Assembly: GCF_051955275.1 (NCBI RefSeq)
Contig: NZ_JBQCGW010000300.1
Span: 1-64,000, forward strand
DNA: 64,000 bases
Source of the DNA: Pseudobacter sp051955275
Lineage (GTDB): Bacteria > Bacteroidota > Bacteroidia > Chitinophagales > Chitinophagaceae
Direction of reading: 5' to 3'
Shown here: positions 33,589 through 43,007 of the stretch, piece by piece
Numbering within the stretch: the first letter of the stretch is position 1
Layout of the letters: every line of letters begins with the position of its first letter
Position numbers and translations under genes: made by a program
The notes under the pieces: model-generated
The model's database searches: none
What the model was told of the DNA's origin: nothing
The model's input: only the letters and a program-made list of their open reading frames with translations

Positions 33589-35576
33589 GAACGATGATGG
33601 TGCTTTTTATGATGATCGCACAAACGCTGTTTGTGTACGCCCAGGAAGAAGAAACGATGCAGGAACTGCAGCTGGAACAACTGAAGGCAAGAGAAGAAAA
33701 CATGACCGAAGATGACGGACAGTGGCAATTGTATGAACACCGCCGCCATCATCCTCTCCGGCTCAATATGGCCACTGCCGATGATCTGCAGGAACTTCAA
33801 CTGTTGCAACCCTGGCAGATCAGAAATTTCCTGCTCTACCGGCAAACTTTCGGCAGGTTGCTGAGCATTTATGAATTACAGGCAATTCCCGGCTGGGACG
33901 TGGAAACCATTCAAAGGATCCAGCCCTTTGTAAGCATCCGAGAATCGGAAGCAGGCGACCTGCCTTTCCTGAAAAGGTTCAGGGAAGGGGAGGGAAGTCT
34001 GTTGCTGAGGACTGGAAAGTGGTTCGCTGCAGGAGGACCGTCTTCGTATGTACGGTATCGTTATAAATGCGGGCGGCAGTTGCAATGGGGCATCACTGCT
34101 GATAAAGATGCCGGAGAATCCTTTTTCAAGGGTGTGCAACAGCAGGGATTCGATTTTTATTCCGCCCATCTTTTTGCCAGAAGGGTGGGGCCTTTGCAGG
34201 TGCTGGCCCTGGGGGATTTCCAGGTGAACATGGGGCAGGGACTGATACAATGGCAGGGGATGAATTATGCGTTCAGTGCAGTGCTGGGCGCCAAAAAACA
34301 AGGCGAAGTATTGCAGCCATACAGTTCGGCAGGGGAGTTCAACTTCCATCGTGGGATTGGCGTTACTATGGGTACCGGAAAATTACAGGTGACTGCATTC
34401 ATATCGTACCGTAAATTATCAGCACACCTGCAAAACGATAGTGCGGGCCGGTACTTCACTAATTTCATTACCAGTGGTTATCATCGCACTTTGTCTGAGC
34501 AGGAAGCAAAGCATACTGTTAAATTGCTCACCACAGGCGCAAGCCTGCGGTGGAGGCATCGCAGCCTGCAGCTGGGACTGAATGCTGTTGAGTACCGGTC
34601 ATCCATTGCATTCCGGCCGCCGCCTGCGGTGTACAGGTTGTTTGCTATCAGTGGTAAGCAATGGGGCAATGCAAGCGCGGATTATGCCTTCACCATCCGC
34701 AACCTTCATTTGTTCGGTGAGTTTGCCATCGATCAGCGTGCACAGACAGCAGGCACAGCCGGCATGCTTTGCAGTCTGTTGCCGGCCTTGCAACTGGCTG
34801 TCAGCTATCGCTATTTCAGTAAACAATACCAGAGCCTGTTCAGCAGCGCGGTTTCGCAGGGTGCTGCGCCTTCCAATGAAGAAGGTATTGCTTTGCGGCT
34901 CGACTGGCAGTTGAACCGTTGCTGGAAGCTGCAGGCGCAGACGGATATCTTCCGTTTTCCCTGGCTTCGTTACCGGGTGGATGCGCCTGCTAACGGGTAT
35001 GAGCACCTGCTATTGATGACCTGGCAACCTTCCAGAAAGATCAGCTGGCAGTTCCGTTACCAGTATGCATTGAAACCATTGAACGGGGCTGATACATTTG
35101 CCGTGAAATATCCGGGCTGGCAGCAGCGCAGGCAATGGCGGGTGCAATGGAGCTGGGAGATGGGCCCCCGCTTTACCATCAGGCAGCGGACGGATTTTCT
35201 GCTTGCAGGTATAAAAGGCGTACCGGAAGAAAGCGGGGTGAGCCTATGGCTGGATGCCAGCTTCAAAGCCAGCAGGCGATGGCAGCTCAATGCAAGGCTG
35301 CATATCTATGAAACAGGCAGTTATCTGAGCAGGGTCTACAGTTATGAGCGGGACGTTTTATACAGTTATTCCATGCCTGCTTTTGCCGGGAATGCCATCC
35401 GTTCGTATGTGCTTACACGTTATAAACTGGCAAATAAACCAGGAAGGTGGAGTGCTGAATTATGGTTGAAATATGCCATCGCTGTACGTCCTTCCGGGCT
35501 GCCAGTACCTGCTGAAGAAGGGGAGGAAATTCCTCAAACGGATCTGCGTGTGCAATTGATGTTCGGGCTGCGCTGA
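33585..35576 (+). CDS. helix-hairpin-helix protein with predicted outer-membrane barrel
   Basis: A 663-residue exported protein. Signal peptide at residues 1-20 (ending YAQ), then a charged coiled segment (about 21-55). A helix-hairpin-helix-like pair sits at about 58-115: LRLNMATADDLQELQLLQPWQIRNFL and LLSIYELQAIPGWDVETIQRIQPF, as in ComEA-type DNA-binding domains. From about 130 to the end the sequence alternates Gly/aromatic strands (for example FQVNMGQGLIQWQGMNYAFS, AELWLKYAIAV) and ends QLMFGLR, like an outer-membrane barrel. The gene is coupled by ATGA to the preceding barrel gene. Function is unknown; DNA or polymer handling at the cell surface is one hypothesis. Confidence 0.78.
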   Translation: MRTMMVLFMMIAQTLFVYAQEEETMQELQLEQLKAREENMTEDDGQWQLYEHRRHHPLRLNMATADDLQELQLLQPWQIRNFLLYRQTFGRLLSIYELQAIPGWDVETIQRIQPFVSIRESEAGDLPFLKRFREGEGSLLLRTGKWFAAGGPSSYVRYRYKCGRQLQWGITADKDAGESFFKGVQQQGFDFYSAHLFARRVGPLQVLALGDFQVNMGQGLIQWQGMNYAFSAVLGAKKQGEVLQPYSSAGEFNFHRGIGVTMGTGKLQVTAFISYRKLSAHLQNDSAGRYFTNFITSGYHRTLSEQEAKHTVKLLTTGASLRWRHRSLQLGLNAVEYRSSIAFRPPPAVYRLFAISGKQWGNASADYAFTIRNLHLFGEFAIDQRAQTAGTAGMLCSLLPALQLAVSYRYFSKQYQSLFSSAVSQGAAPSNEEGIALRLDWQLNRCWKLQAQTDIFRFPWLRYRVDAPANGYEHLLLMTWQPSRKISWQFRYQYALKPLNGADTFAVKYPGWQQRRQWRVQWSWEMGPRFTIRQRTDFLLAGIKGVPEESGVSLWLDASFKASRRWQLNARLHIYETGSYLSRVYSYERDVLYSYSMPAFAGNAIRSYVLTRYKLANKPGRWSAELWLKYAIAVRPSGLPVPAEEGEEIPQTDLRVQLMFGLR

Positions 35577-35770
35577 TGGTGGTGGAAAGAGGCTGCATAA
35601 AACCGCAAGTGCTAATCTGCTATGTATCACCAATTTACTGAAAAGCAGCAGGGGACTGAATTGTGGCTGCCCGAAATGCTGGGTTCTTTTTAAAAACATT
35701 TTGATTTTTTGGCAGCATTTTCAAAATTCCTGTTGTCTACATTTTAATCCGCCTCCCTGTTTTAACATTT

Positions 35771-35801
35771 TTTTGGGAAGATTTAAATCTTCCTATATTT
35801 A
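35771..35801 (+). promoter_or_regulatory. susC promoter with an 18-bp perfect palindrome as spacer
   Basis: A -33-like TTTTG (35771-35775) and a -7-like TATATTTA (35794-35801) are separated by GGAAGATTTAAATCTTCC (35776-35793), a perfect 18-bp palindrome that fills the spacer exactly. A dimeric regulator bound there would cover both promoter elements. The susC ATG is at 35831, giving a leader of roughly 25 nt. No regulator gene is adjacent. Confidence 0.6.
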
Positions 35802-35830
35802 CGTAGTTCAAAATTAAACTCACTAGTCAC

Positions 35831-38800
35831 ATGAGAAAAATTCTTTCACTGCTCGCAGTGCTGATACTCTATTGCGTATCGGTAACTGCCCAAAGCCGGT
35901 TTATCACCGGCCAGGTCCGGGACAATCAGGGAGAACCGGTACCTTTCACTTCAGTAACTCACAAAAGCACCGGAAAAGGCGTTACCTCGGACGTCAACGG
36001 AAATTTCAGAATCTCAGCTGCCACCGGCGATGTACTTGTCTTCACAGCGGTGGGAACCCAATCTTCAGAAGTAACAGTTGGTACCAGCGACGTGCTGTCT
36101 GTTACCCTTGTTAAAACCGGTAACCTCCAGGAAGTGGTGGTAACGGCATTGGGTGTACGCCGTCAGGCTAAAGAACTGGGATATGCAACTGCGCGTGTGC
36201 GTAACAGTGAGATCAACCAGGCAAAAACGGTGAACCTTCAGAACGGCCTGACCGGAAAGGTTTCCGGTTTGAGCATCACCACCGTCAACAGTGGTGTGTT
36301 TGAAGAAACCAAGATCAACCTGCGCGGCCTCCGTTCCCTCACGGGCAATAACCAGCCCCTGCTGGTAGTTGACAATATTCCTATTTCTCTCGGTTTCATC
36401 TCTGTGCTGAACCCGAACGATGTGGAAGACGTGAACGTACTCAAAGGCGCATCCGCTGCGGCTCTTTACGGACCGGACGGTGTGAACGGTGTGATCCTCG
36501 TTACCACCAAGAGGGGCTCTACAGGAAAGCCCTACTTTGTGGTAGGCCAGTCCGTTCAGCTTGCCCGCGTGAGCTTCCTGCCTAAAATGCAATCACGTTT
36601 TGGCGGAGGAACCAGTGAAGATGCACTGGGCCGCCCATTGTATGATCCCATCGAGAACCAGCAGTTTGGCCCGGAGTTCAATGGAGAAATGATTGATCTC
36701 GGTCCGGAACTGGAAGACGGCGATGTTCAGCGCGTGCGCTACAGTCCACTGAAGAATGAAAAGAAAAAATTCTGGAACAATGGTCTTACGCTGCAGACCG
36801 ATGTGGCCTATGCCGCAAAAGACTTCTACATGTCTGCCCAGCTCGCCGACCTGAAAGGCCTGATGCCTAAAGACGTGAACAAAAGGAACTCTATCCGCAT
36901 CAACACCAGCCGTGAATACGGAAAGTTCAAAGCCACCCTCAACCTGAACTATGTTCAGAGCAATTATGACATCGTGAACAATGCTGCTTATGCAGCCCGC
37001 TTTGCCAGCAGCTACAATGGCAGCGTATACTTCACGGTGCTCAATACGCCCATGCATGTGCCCCTCACCAGTTACAAGGATATCCGCAACAACAAGTATG
37101 CGCAGTATTCCAATTACTACAACGAGTACTTTGTGAACCCGTACTGGGCCATTGAAGCGCATCGCTCCAAAGGAAGAACGGATAACCTGCTTGGCGGCCT
37201 GGAGCTCAACTATGATCTGTTCGATTGGTTGCAGGCTACTTACCGCATCGGTACTTCCTTTACCTACGGCACTTTCAAGAATGAGAACGCACCTATTGAG
37301 ACCACTCAGTTTGCGCAGGACCACCGTGGCCAGCAGTTTGATGCGGCACCAGGAAGCGTAGCCGATGGCAGCGATTTCAATAACCGGATCACACATGAAT
37401 TCTTCCTCAATGGAAGAAAAGAATTGCCCGGCGATTTTGCTGTTACTTATATAGCGGGTGGCCGTTACCGTGAGAACAGAGCAAAAAATATCAATACTAC
37501 CGGTAATAACCTGGTGGTTCCTTATCTCTTCAACCTCAGCAACCGCTCCGGCGAAGCCGTAGGAACGGAGAGCAATATCAAGAACCGTCTGGTATCGGTA
37601 TTCGGACAGGTAAGTCTGAATTACAAGGGTTGGGCCAACCTGGAATTCTCAGCAGCCAATGACTGGGACAGCCGGCTCAATATCGATAACAACTCCTATT
37701 TCTATCCAAGCGTAAGTGCTTCGGTATTGCTCACCGACGCCATTCCTGCGCTGGGCGAAAGCAAATTCCTGTCTTATGCAAAACTGCGTGGCTCCTGGTC
37801 CAAATCTGCCAACGTGAATCTTGGAACTTATGCACTGGAAGCCACTTACAGCCAGACGGGCGGTTTCCCATACGGTGGCCTCGGTGGTTTCAGTGCAGAC
37901 AATGGCGTAACCAATCCGAACATCCAGCCTGAAAAAGTGAATTCAAAGGAAGTGGGCGTGGAACTAGGCTTCATGAACAATCGCTTCAACCTGGACGCTA
38001 CTTACTACCATCAGAAAAATACAGACCAGATCCTGGATGTACAACAGTCATCCGCCACAGGATATACGCTGTACCGTACCAATACGGCCGACTTTGAGAA
38101 CTATGGTGTGGAGATCGATCTGAACCTGACGCCGCTTGTGAAGATCGGGCAGGGAAGGATCAACTTCAGTATCAATGCCACTTACAACGACAACAAGGTG
38201 ACTTCTCTTTTTCCGGGTATCAATGAACTGGCCATCGGCGGTACCAACCTGTTCACGCAGATCGCTGCCAGCTCTCCTGACGCCTTCAACTATGCCATTG
38301 TTGGCAAGCCTGCCTTTGTGTTCAAGCTCAGTGATTATGCGCGTGATGCGCAGGGCAGGGTGATCGTTGACAGGGTAACCGGTGATCCTATGCTGGAAGA
38401 CAGCCTGGTGACCCGTGGCAGGTCCATGCCACTCTGGACACTCGGTTTCAACCCAAGCTTCAGCTGGAAAGGGCTTACTTTCTCCATGACATGGGATTAC
38501 AAGGGAGGTCACTATGCATACCATGGCATCGGTTCCGATATGGACTTCACTGGCATCTCACAGCGCAGTGCGCAGTTCGGCCGTCAGCGTTTCGTATTTC
38601 CAAACTCCGTGTATGATGATGGTACAGGAAAGTATGTGGAGAACACCAATCTTACCACATCCAGCGGCAACAGAAGCTTCTGGGCTGTGGGTGCCACCAA
38701 TACTTCCATAGCTACCAACTACTTCTCCAGCGCTGCTTACTGGAAGCTGCGTGAAGTAGCTATCTCCTATGTGCTGCCGTTCAAATTCATCGGCGAATCA

Positions 38801-38986
38801 CAGGTGATCAAGAAGGCGGTGATCGGGTTCACAGGAAGGAACCTCTTTGCGTTCATTCCAAAATCCAACCAGTGGACGGATCCCGAGTTCAACTATACAG
38901 CCGCTGGTAATACATTCGGCTTGAACAACGTATTCTCAACGCCTCCTGCCAGAACATTCGGTGGATACATTACACTGACCTTCTAA
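35831..38986 (+). CDS. SusC/RagA-family TonB-dependent outer-membrane transporter
   Basis: A 1051-residue receptor. Signal peptide (residues 1-20, VTAQ), then a CarboxypepD-like domain (about 24-100; ITGQVRDNQGEPVPFTSVTH), the TonB-box-like VVVTALGVRRQAKELGYA, the plug (about 105-240; VSGLSITTVNSG, ASAAALYGPDGVNGVILVTTKRG) and a barrel ending GGYITLTF. With SusD it takes up an oligosaccharide or peptide across the outer membrane using TonB energy. There is no N-terminal secretin/STN extension, so FecR/ECF-sigma signalling is not suggested. It is first in a three-gene operon with no hydrolase, so the substrate is unknown. Confidence 0.95.
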   Translation: MRKILSLLAVLILYCVSVTAQSRFITGQVRDNQGEPVPFTSVTHKSTGKGVTSDVNGNFRISAATGDVLVFTAVGTQSSEVTVGTSDVLSVTLVKTGNLQEVVVTALGVRRQAKELGYATARVRNSEINQAKTVNLQNGLTGKVSGLSITTVNSGVFEETKINLRGLRSLTGNNQPLLVVDNIPISLGFISVLNPNDVEDVNVLKGASAAALYGPDGVNGVILVTTKRGSTGKPYFVVGQSVQLARVSFLPKMQSRFGGGTSEDALGRPLYDPIENQQFGPEFNGEMIDLGPELEDGDVQRVRYSPLKNEKKKFWNNGLTLQTDVAYAAKDFYMSAQLADLKGLMPKDVNKRNSIRINTSREYGKFKATLNLNYVQSNYDIVNNAAYAARFASSYNGSVYFTVLNTPMHVPLTSYKDIRNNKYAQYSNYYNEYFVNPYWAIEAHRSKGRTDNLLGGLELNYDLFDWLQATYRIGTSFTYGTFKNENAPIETTQFAQDHRGQQFDAAPGSVADGSDFNNRITHEFFLNGRKELPGDFAVTYIAGGRYRENRAKNINTTGNNLVVPYLFNLSNRSGEAVGTESNIKNRLVSVFGQVSLNYKGWANLEFSAANDWDSRLNIDNNSYFYPSVSASVLLTDAIPALGESKFLSYAKLRGSWSKSANVNLGTYALEATYSQTGGFPYGGLGGFSADNGVTNPNIQPEKVNSKEVGVELGFMNNRFNLDATYYHQKNTDQILDVQQSSATGYTLYRTNTADFENYGVEIDLNLTPLVKIGQGRINFSINATYNDNKVTSLFPGINELAIGGTNLFTQIAASSPDAFNYAIVGKPAFVFKLSDYARDAQGRVIVDRVTGDPMLEDSLVTRGRSMPLWTLGFNPSFSWKGLTFSMTWDYKGGHYAYHGIGSDMDFTGISQRSAQFGRQRFVFPNSVYDDGTGKYVENTNLTTSSGNRSFWAVGATNTSIATNYFSSAAYWKLREVAISYVLPFKFIGESQVIKKAVIGFTGRNLFAFIPKSNQWTDPEFNYTAAGNTFGLNNVFSTPPARTFGGYITLTF

Positions 38987-38997
38987 ATTTTATTACA

Positions 38998-40491
38998 ATG
39001 AAACATTCAATGTATAAATGGATACTGCCGGTTGTGATGCTGTCCGCAGGAATAGCGGGTTGCAAAAAGCAGCTGGATATCAACAAGAATCCGAACAACG
39101 TTACGGAATCGAATATCACGGCAGAGCTCATCCTGCCAAATGCACTCAGCAATACAGGTGCTCAGACTGCGCTGGCTTATGGCTGGCTGGCCAACTGGAT
39201 GGGTTACTGGTCGCCGTCAGGTTCCTATAACCCCAATACGGAAGAGAGCACTTACAATATCACCAGCTCTTTCCAGGAAACAAAATGGGCCAATATTTAC
39301 AACGCGCTCTTTGACCTGGATGTGGCGGAAACAAAAGCAAAGGCAAAAGGACAGGACTATATGCGTGCCATGGCCATGATAGCAAAGGCGCACCTGTTCC
39401 AGAACCTGGTGGACCTCTATGGAAATATCCCCTACTCACAGGCATTCAAGCCATTTGAGTTTCCCACGCCCGTGTATGACAAAGGAGAAGATGTGTATGC
39501 AAGCCTGCAGCTGAAACTGGATACTGCCATTACGCTGATGGAAAATGCGTCTGTTACATCGGTGGATGAGAGGGTGGATATCATTTATCACGGTGATGCA
39601 GAACTCTGGACAAAATTTGCCAATACCATCAAGCTTCGTATGCTCATCCGCAATTCCATCACAGTTCCCAATCCTGCAGCAGAACTGGCCAAGATCACAG
39701 CCCATGGTGGCGTACTCTCATTTGGTGAAAGTGCAGCGGCCAATCCGGGTTATGTGAATGACGCCAATAAGCAGAGCCCTTTCTATGGCGCTTATGGTCT
39801 TACTCCATCCGGCAACCAGGCCAATGAGTATTTCCGCGCCAATGCTTATATCGTTACGCAGCTGAGGAACGGGGCAGATCCCAGGCTGGAATATTTCTTC
39901 AAACCAGCCGCTACGCCGCTGAACCCTGCCGTGCCTTATGTAGGCACGGTGTACGGAAGGGACCCGGATGTGAATTTCAATGGCGACCGTACTTCCAATA
40001 TAGGAGAGGGACTGGTGAAAGGATTTGACCAGGACCAGTGGATCATCACTTCCGTGGAGAGTATGTTCCTGGAAGCAGAAGCTGTTGCCCGTGGCTGGCT
40101 GCCCGGTGATGCGCAGGAGGCATATGAAAATGCCGTGTATGAATCATTCGAGTGGCTGGGTGTAGAAAATGCAGAGGATGAGGCAACGGCCTACCTGGAA
40201 ACATCCGGCGCTGACTGGGCCAATTCAGGCGGCTCTGTAGACGCTAAAGTGAAGTTCATTGTGAAGCAGAAATACCTGGCGCTCATCGGCATCAATCCGC
40301 TGGAAGCATGGAATGATTACAGGAGGCTGGGAGTCCCCGCCGATGTTCCGCTTTCCGTGAACCAGGCCAGGGGATCGAGAGTGATACCGCTCAGGCTGAT
40401 CTATCCGTCTGCGGAATATGCTGTGAACAGCGCCAATGTTCAGGCACAGGGAAATATCACCCCCAACACGCCTGTGTTCTGGGATAAATAA
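38998..40491 (+). CDS. SusD/RagB-family nutrient-binding lipoprotein
   Basis: A 497-residue surface lipoprotein that works as the lid on the SusC barrel. The lipobox is SAGIAGC followed by KKQLD, and the N-terminus DINKNPNNVTESNITAELILPNAL matches the SusD-like type 2 subfamily. Helical TPR-like units follow, and the C-terminal EAWNDYRRLGVP motif is typical of the family. It begins 11 nt after the susC stop. The same substrate is implied. Confidence 0.93.
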   Translation: MKHSMYKWILPVVMLSAGIAGCKKQLDINKNPNNVTESNITAELILPNALSNTGAQTALAYGWLANWMGYWSPSGSYNPNTEESTYNITSSFQETKWANIYNALFDLDVAETKAKAKGQDYMRAMAMIAKAHLFQNLVDLYGNIPYSQAFKPFEFPTPVYDKGEDVYASLQLKLDTAITLMENASVTSVDERVDIIYHGDAELWTKFANTIKLRMLIRNSITVPNPAAELAKITAHGGVLSFGESAAANPGYVNDANKQSPFYGAYGLTPSGNQANEYFRANAYIVTQLRNGADPRLEYFFKPAATPLNPAVPYVGTVYGRDPDVNFNGDRTSNIGEGLVKGFDQDQWIITSVESMFLEAEAVARGWLPGDAQEAYENAVYESFEWLGVENAEDEATAYLETSGADWANSGGSVDAKVKFIVKQKYLALIGINPLEAWNDYRRLGVPADVPLSVNQARGSRVIPLRLIYPSAEYAVNSANVQAQGNITPNTPVFWDK

Positions 40492-40512
40492 TCATGTAAA
40501 AAACTTTCTGAT

Positions 40513-41373
40513 ATGAATGCACAACATAAACTCCTTGCTTTTTCCTGTGCGGGCCTGCTGCTGATAGCGGCAACGGGTTGCCTGAAAGACAAGGCTTATG
40601 ACGATCATATGGCCAATGTAGTGATCGATAAGAACAGCAAAGTGGTGGAAGTGATGGGGCCGATCATCGGATCCTACGGCCAGGTACTGAATTTCAGTAA
40701 TGGCGATACCACTTTTAAAATGATAACGGTGAACCTGGCTTCAGAGCAGCCGGCTCCGGAAGACATCCAGGTAACGCTTGTGGTGGACCCCGCAGTGATC
40801 ACCGAGTTCAACAACCGTACTGATGGCAGCCTGGCGCCATTGCCGGCGGCCAATTATGCTTTTCAGACATTACAGATCACCATTCCCAAGGGCAGCAGGG
40901 AAGCGGAGCTGAATGGAACTATCAGGAACCCGGCATTCCTGGAAACAGGAAAGTTTGCGCTGGGACTGAGGATCGCCTCCACTTCTCCCAATTATCCCAT
41001 CAGTGGTAACTATGGCAAACAGGTAGTGGAGCTCAGGGTAAAAAACAAGTACCATGGGCTGTACCAGGCTACCGGTAAATTCATTCACCCTACGGCAGGT
41101 ACCAGGGATATAGATGAAGAGAAGGAGCTGGTGACCGTGGAACCCAATTCCGTGCAGGCCAACCTGGGAGATCTGGGTGGATCGGGTTACCAGATGATAC
41201 TTACCATCAATGCTGACAATACCGTGTCTATTGCCAAGTTCGGCGCCACTCCCAATATAGATTATCAGGGGCCGAACACCTATGACCCTGCCACGCAGAC
41301 ATTCACCCTGAACTATTCCTACAATGGGGCAGGGGGACCGCGGATCATCAGGGAGCAGATAAAAAAGAAATAA
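40513..41373 (+). CDS. DUF1735-type lipoprotein of the SusC/D operon
   Basis: A 286-residue lipoprotein (lipobox LIAATGC followed by LKDKAYDDH). An N-terminal Ig-like DUF1735 domain spans about residues 30-160 (MITVNLASEQPAPEDIQVTL and PKGSREAELNGTI), followed by a beta-rich domain of about 120 residues that resembles the C-terminal parts of similar proteins. Such proteins commonly sit behind SusD as extra surface binding proteins. It ends the operon and is followed by a terminator at 41393. A glycan-binding role is inferred from context. Confidence 0.82.
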   Translation: MNAQHKLLAFSCAGLLLIAATGCLKDKAYDDHMANVVIDKNSKVVEVMGPIIGSYGQVLNFSNGDTTFKMITVNLASEQPAPEDIQVTLVVDPAVITEFNNRTDGSLAPLPAANYAFQTLQITIPKGSREAELNGTIRNPAFLETGKFALGLRIASTSPNYPISGNYGKQVVELRVKNKYHGLYQATGKFIHPTAGTRDIDEEKELVTVEPNSVQANLGDLGGSGYQMILTINADNTVSIAKFGATPNIDYQGPNTYDPATQTFTLNYSYNGAGGPRIIREQIKKK

Positions 41374-41392
41374 ACCTTGCAACCAGCACCCA

Positions 41393-41426
41393 GGGGCGGC
41401 ATCTGATGATGACCGCCCCTCATTTT
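41393..41426 (+). terminator. rho-independent terminator of the susCD operon
   Basis: GGGGCGG (41393-41399) pairs with CCGCCCC (41413-41419) around a 13-nt loop and is followed by a short T-rich tail. Confidence 0.7.
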
Positions 41427-41441
41427 ATGCCTGCTACATGT

Positions 41442-41449
41442 TATCTTCG
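41442..41449 (+). promoter_or_regulatory. -7-like promoter element for the DUF3467 gene
   Basis: TATCTTCG followed by CAGC; one base off TAnnTTTG and the same variant as before prs. The ATG at 41466 is 16 nt downstream. Confidence 0.45.
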
Positions 41450-41465
41450 CAGCAATACATCATAT

Positions 41466-41780
41466 ATGCAAGACCAACAGGAGCAAAATAATCAACTGAA
41501 TATCGAGATCTCAGAAGAAGTAGCTGAAGGGCAGTACGCGAACCTTGTGATCATTACCCATTCACATGCGGAGTTTGTTGTTGACTTCGTGAATGTGATG
41601 CCCGGTACCCCAAAGAGCAAGGTGAAGAGCAGGGTGATCCTGACACCCCAGCATGCCAAACGTTTCATGAAGGCACTCACGGAGAACATCAACCGGTTTG
41701 AGAGCATCAATGGCAAGATCCAGGACCTGGAAGAATCCCAGATCCCGATGAATTTTGGTGGTCCTTCTGCACAGGCTTAA
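41466..41780 (+). CDS. DUF3467 domain protein
   Basis: A 104-residue cytosolic protein of a conserved but functionally undefined family. The ATG at 41466 gives the family start MQDQQEQNNQLNIEISEEVAEGQYANLVIITHS; a longer frame from 41406 runs across the promoter and is rejected. The body HAEFVVDFVNVMPGTPKSKVKSRVILTPQHAKRF is the conserved core. The stop faces the radC stop with 4 nt between. Nothing in the neighbourhood reveals its job. Confidence 0.88.
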   Translation: MQDQQEQNNQLNIEISEEVAEGQYANLVIITHSHAEFVVDFVNVMPGTPKSKVKSRVILTPQHAKRFMKALTENINRFESINGKIQDLEESQIPMNFGGPSAQA

Positions 41781-41784
41781 GTAA

Positions 41785-42474
41785 TCAGAGTAAACCTTTG
41801 TCTGCAAAACTGAAATAATCGTGCTCTGCTATGATAAGGTGGTCCAGTACTTCCATATCGAGGAGCCGTGCTGCATCGCTGATACGTGAGGTAATGGATT
41901 TATCTGCAGCGCTCGGCTGCAGGTTGCCGGATGGGTGATTGTGGAAGAGGATCATTTTTACAGTGTCTGTTTCCAGTGCTTTTTTCAAAACTACCCGTAC
42001 ATCTACGGTGGTGGAAGTGATACCTCCCTGGTGAAGAAGGTAGCATTTTGCATCGTTTGCATGGTTCAGATAAATCACTCCGAATATTTCCTGCGAATGA
42101 TGGCCCAAATGGGTTTTCAGGTAATTGGCTGCTTCCCGGCTGGCATTGATGAGAGACAATCGTTTGGGAAGGGAGGCCTGACGACGCCTTCCCAGTTCAA
42201 GGCAGGCGGCTATGGCAGTGGCTTTGGCCTTGCCGATCCCTTTTATCAGCATGAGCTCATCAACTGATTTGCGGGAAAGTTCCACAAGATCATTATTGGT
42301 GAGATTGAGTACTTCACGCGCAAGATCAACCGCAGATTTATCACGGGTGCCTTTATTGAAAAGTATAGCCAGCAGTTCAGCATTAGATAGTGCACTGGGA
42401 GTTTTACCAAGTAGTTTTTCCCTGGGCCGGTCATCCTCGGGCCAGTCTTTAATAGCGTATTTTTTCTCTTGCAT
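41785..42474 (-). CDS. radC: RadC family JAB1/MPN-domain protein
   Basis: About 229 residues from the ATG at 42474 (an in-frame TTG at 42483 is less likely). An N-terminal helix-hairpin-helix-like region (LMLIKGIGKAKATAIAACLELGRR, about 70-95) precedes the JAMM metallo-domain with HNHPSGNLQPSAAD, the zinc-binding HxHx7SxxD motif. RadC was once linked to DNA repair, but its biochemical role is not settled. It is single-gene, divergent from a small membrane protein gene. Confidence 0.92.
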   Translation of the reverse strand: MQEKKYAIKDWPEDDRPREKLLGKTPSALSNAELLAILFNKGTRDKSAVDLAREVLNLTNNDLVELSRKSVDELMLIKGIGKAKATAIAACLELGRRRQASLPKRLSLINASREAANYLKTHLGHHSQEIFGVIYLNHANDAKCYLLHQGGITSTTVDVRVVLKKALETDTVKMILFHNHPSGNLQPSAADKSITSRISDAARLLDMEVLDHLIIAEHDYFSFADKGLL

Positions 42475-42603
42475 AAGCCACAAAGGGCATTTAATTTTAC
42501 CCCATACATTATATAACCACCGGGAATAATAATTGTACTATGCCCGCGTTATAATGTTAAGGAAAATCCAATACTTTTTCAGAAGCCCTAAAATCGACTA
42601 TCC

Positions 42604-42819
42604 ATGAAGCGAAAAACTACCCTCTCAGCCATCGGTGGCTATCAACCGTTCTTATTCTGCGCAGGTATGTACTTCGTTGCGCTGTTCTTCTCCATCTTTA
42701 TCTGTTCTGCCATCTTTCATGCTGCCAATCCAAGGAAATCAATGGCAGAAAAGAAAGCGCCTGTTGAAAGATCAATAGCGGGCAGCAGCCAGGTTTTGCT
42801 CACAGTTACTGGTAAATAA
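42604..42819 (+). CDS. small predicted membrane protein
   Basis: A 71-residue open frame with one strong hydrophobic segment at about 15-40 (FLFCAGMYFVALFFSIFICSAIFHA), a basic N-terminus (MKRKTTL) and a charged tail. It starts with ATG and is followed by a terminator at 42840, which supports a real gene. No family is recognised. It could alternatively be a chance frame, but the codon pattern and terminator argue otherwise. Confidence 0.55.
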   Translation: MKRKTTLSAIGGYQPFLFCAGMYFVALFFSIFICSAIFHAANPRKSMAEKKAPVERSIAGSSQVLLTVTGK

Positions 42820-42839
42820 AGCACATAAATAATCAATAA

Positions 42840-42868
42840 CCGGTCTGAAACACGGCCGGCTTTTTTTA
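42840..42868 (+). terminator. rho-independent terminator
   Basis: CCGGTC (42840-42845) pairs with GGCCGG (42854-42859), one G-T pair included, followed by C and seven T. It ends the small membrane protein gene and isolates prs. Confidence 0.7.
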
Positions 42869-42978
42869 TATTCGTCCGTTCTCCTGCGGCGGCATGCCGC
42901 TTGTCCGTACCCTTGTTTTTTGTTCCTCCGTCAAAAATTATTATTGACCGGATTACCCCTAATCCCCTTCCTTCGCTT

Positions 42979-42986
42979 TATCTTCG
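42979..42986 (+). promoter_or_regulatory. -7-like promoter element for prs
   Basis: TATCTTCG followed by CCGC, 21 nt before the prs ATG at 43008. Confidence 0.45.
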
Positions 42987-43007
42987 CCGCACATTTTTAA
43001 TGTTGGT

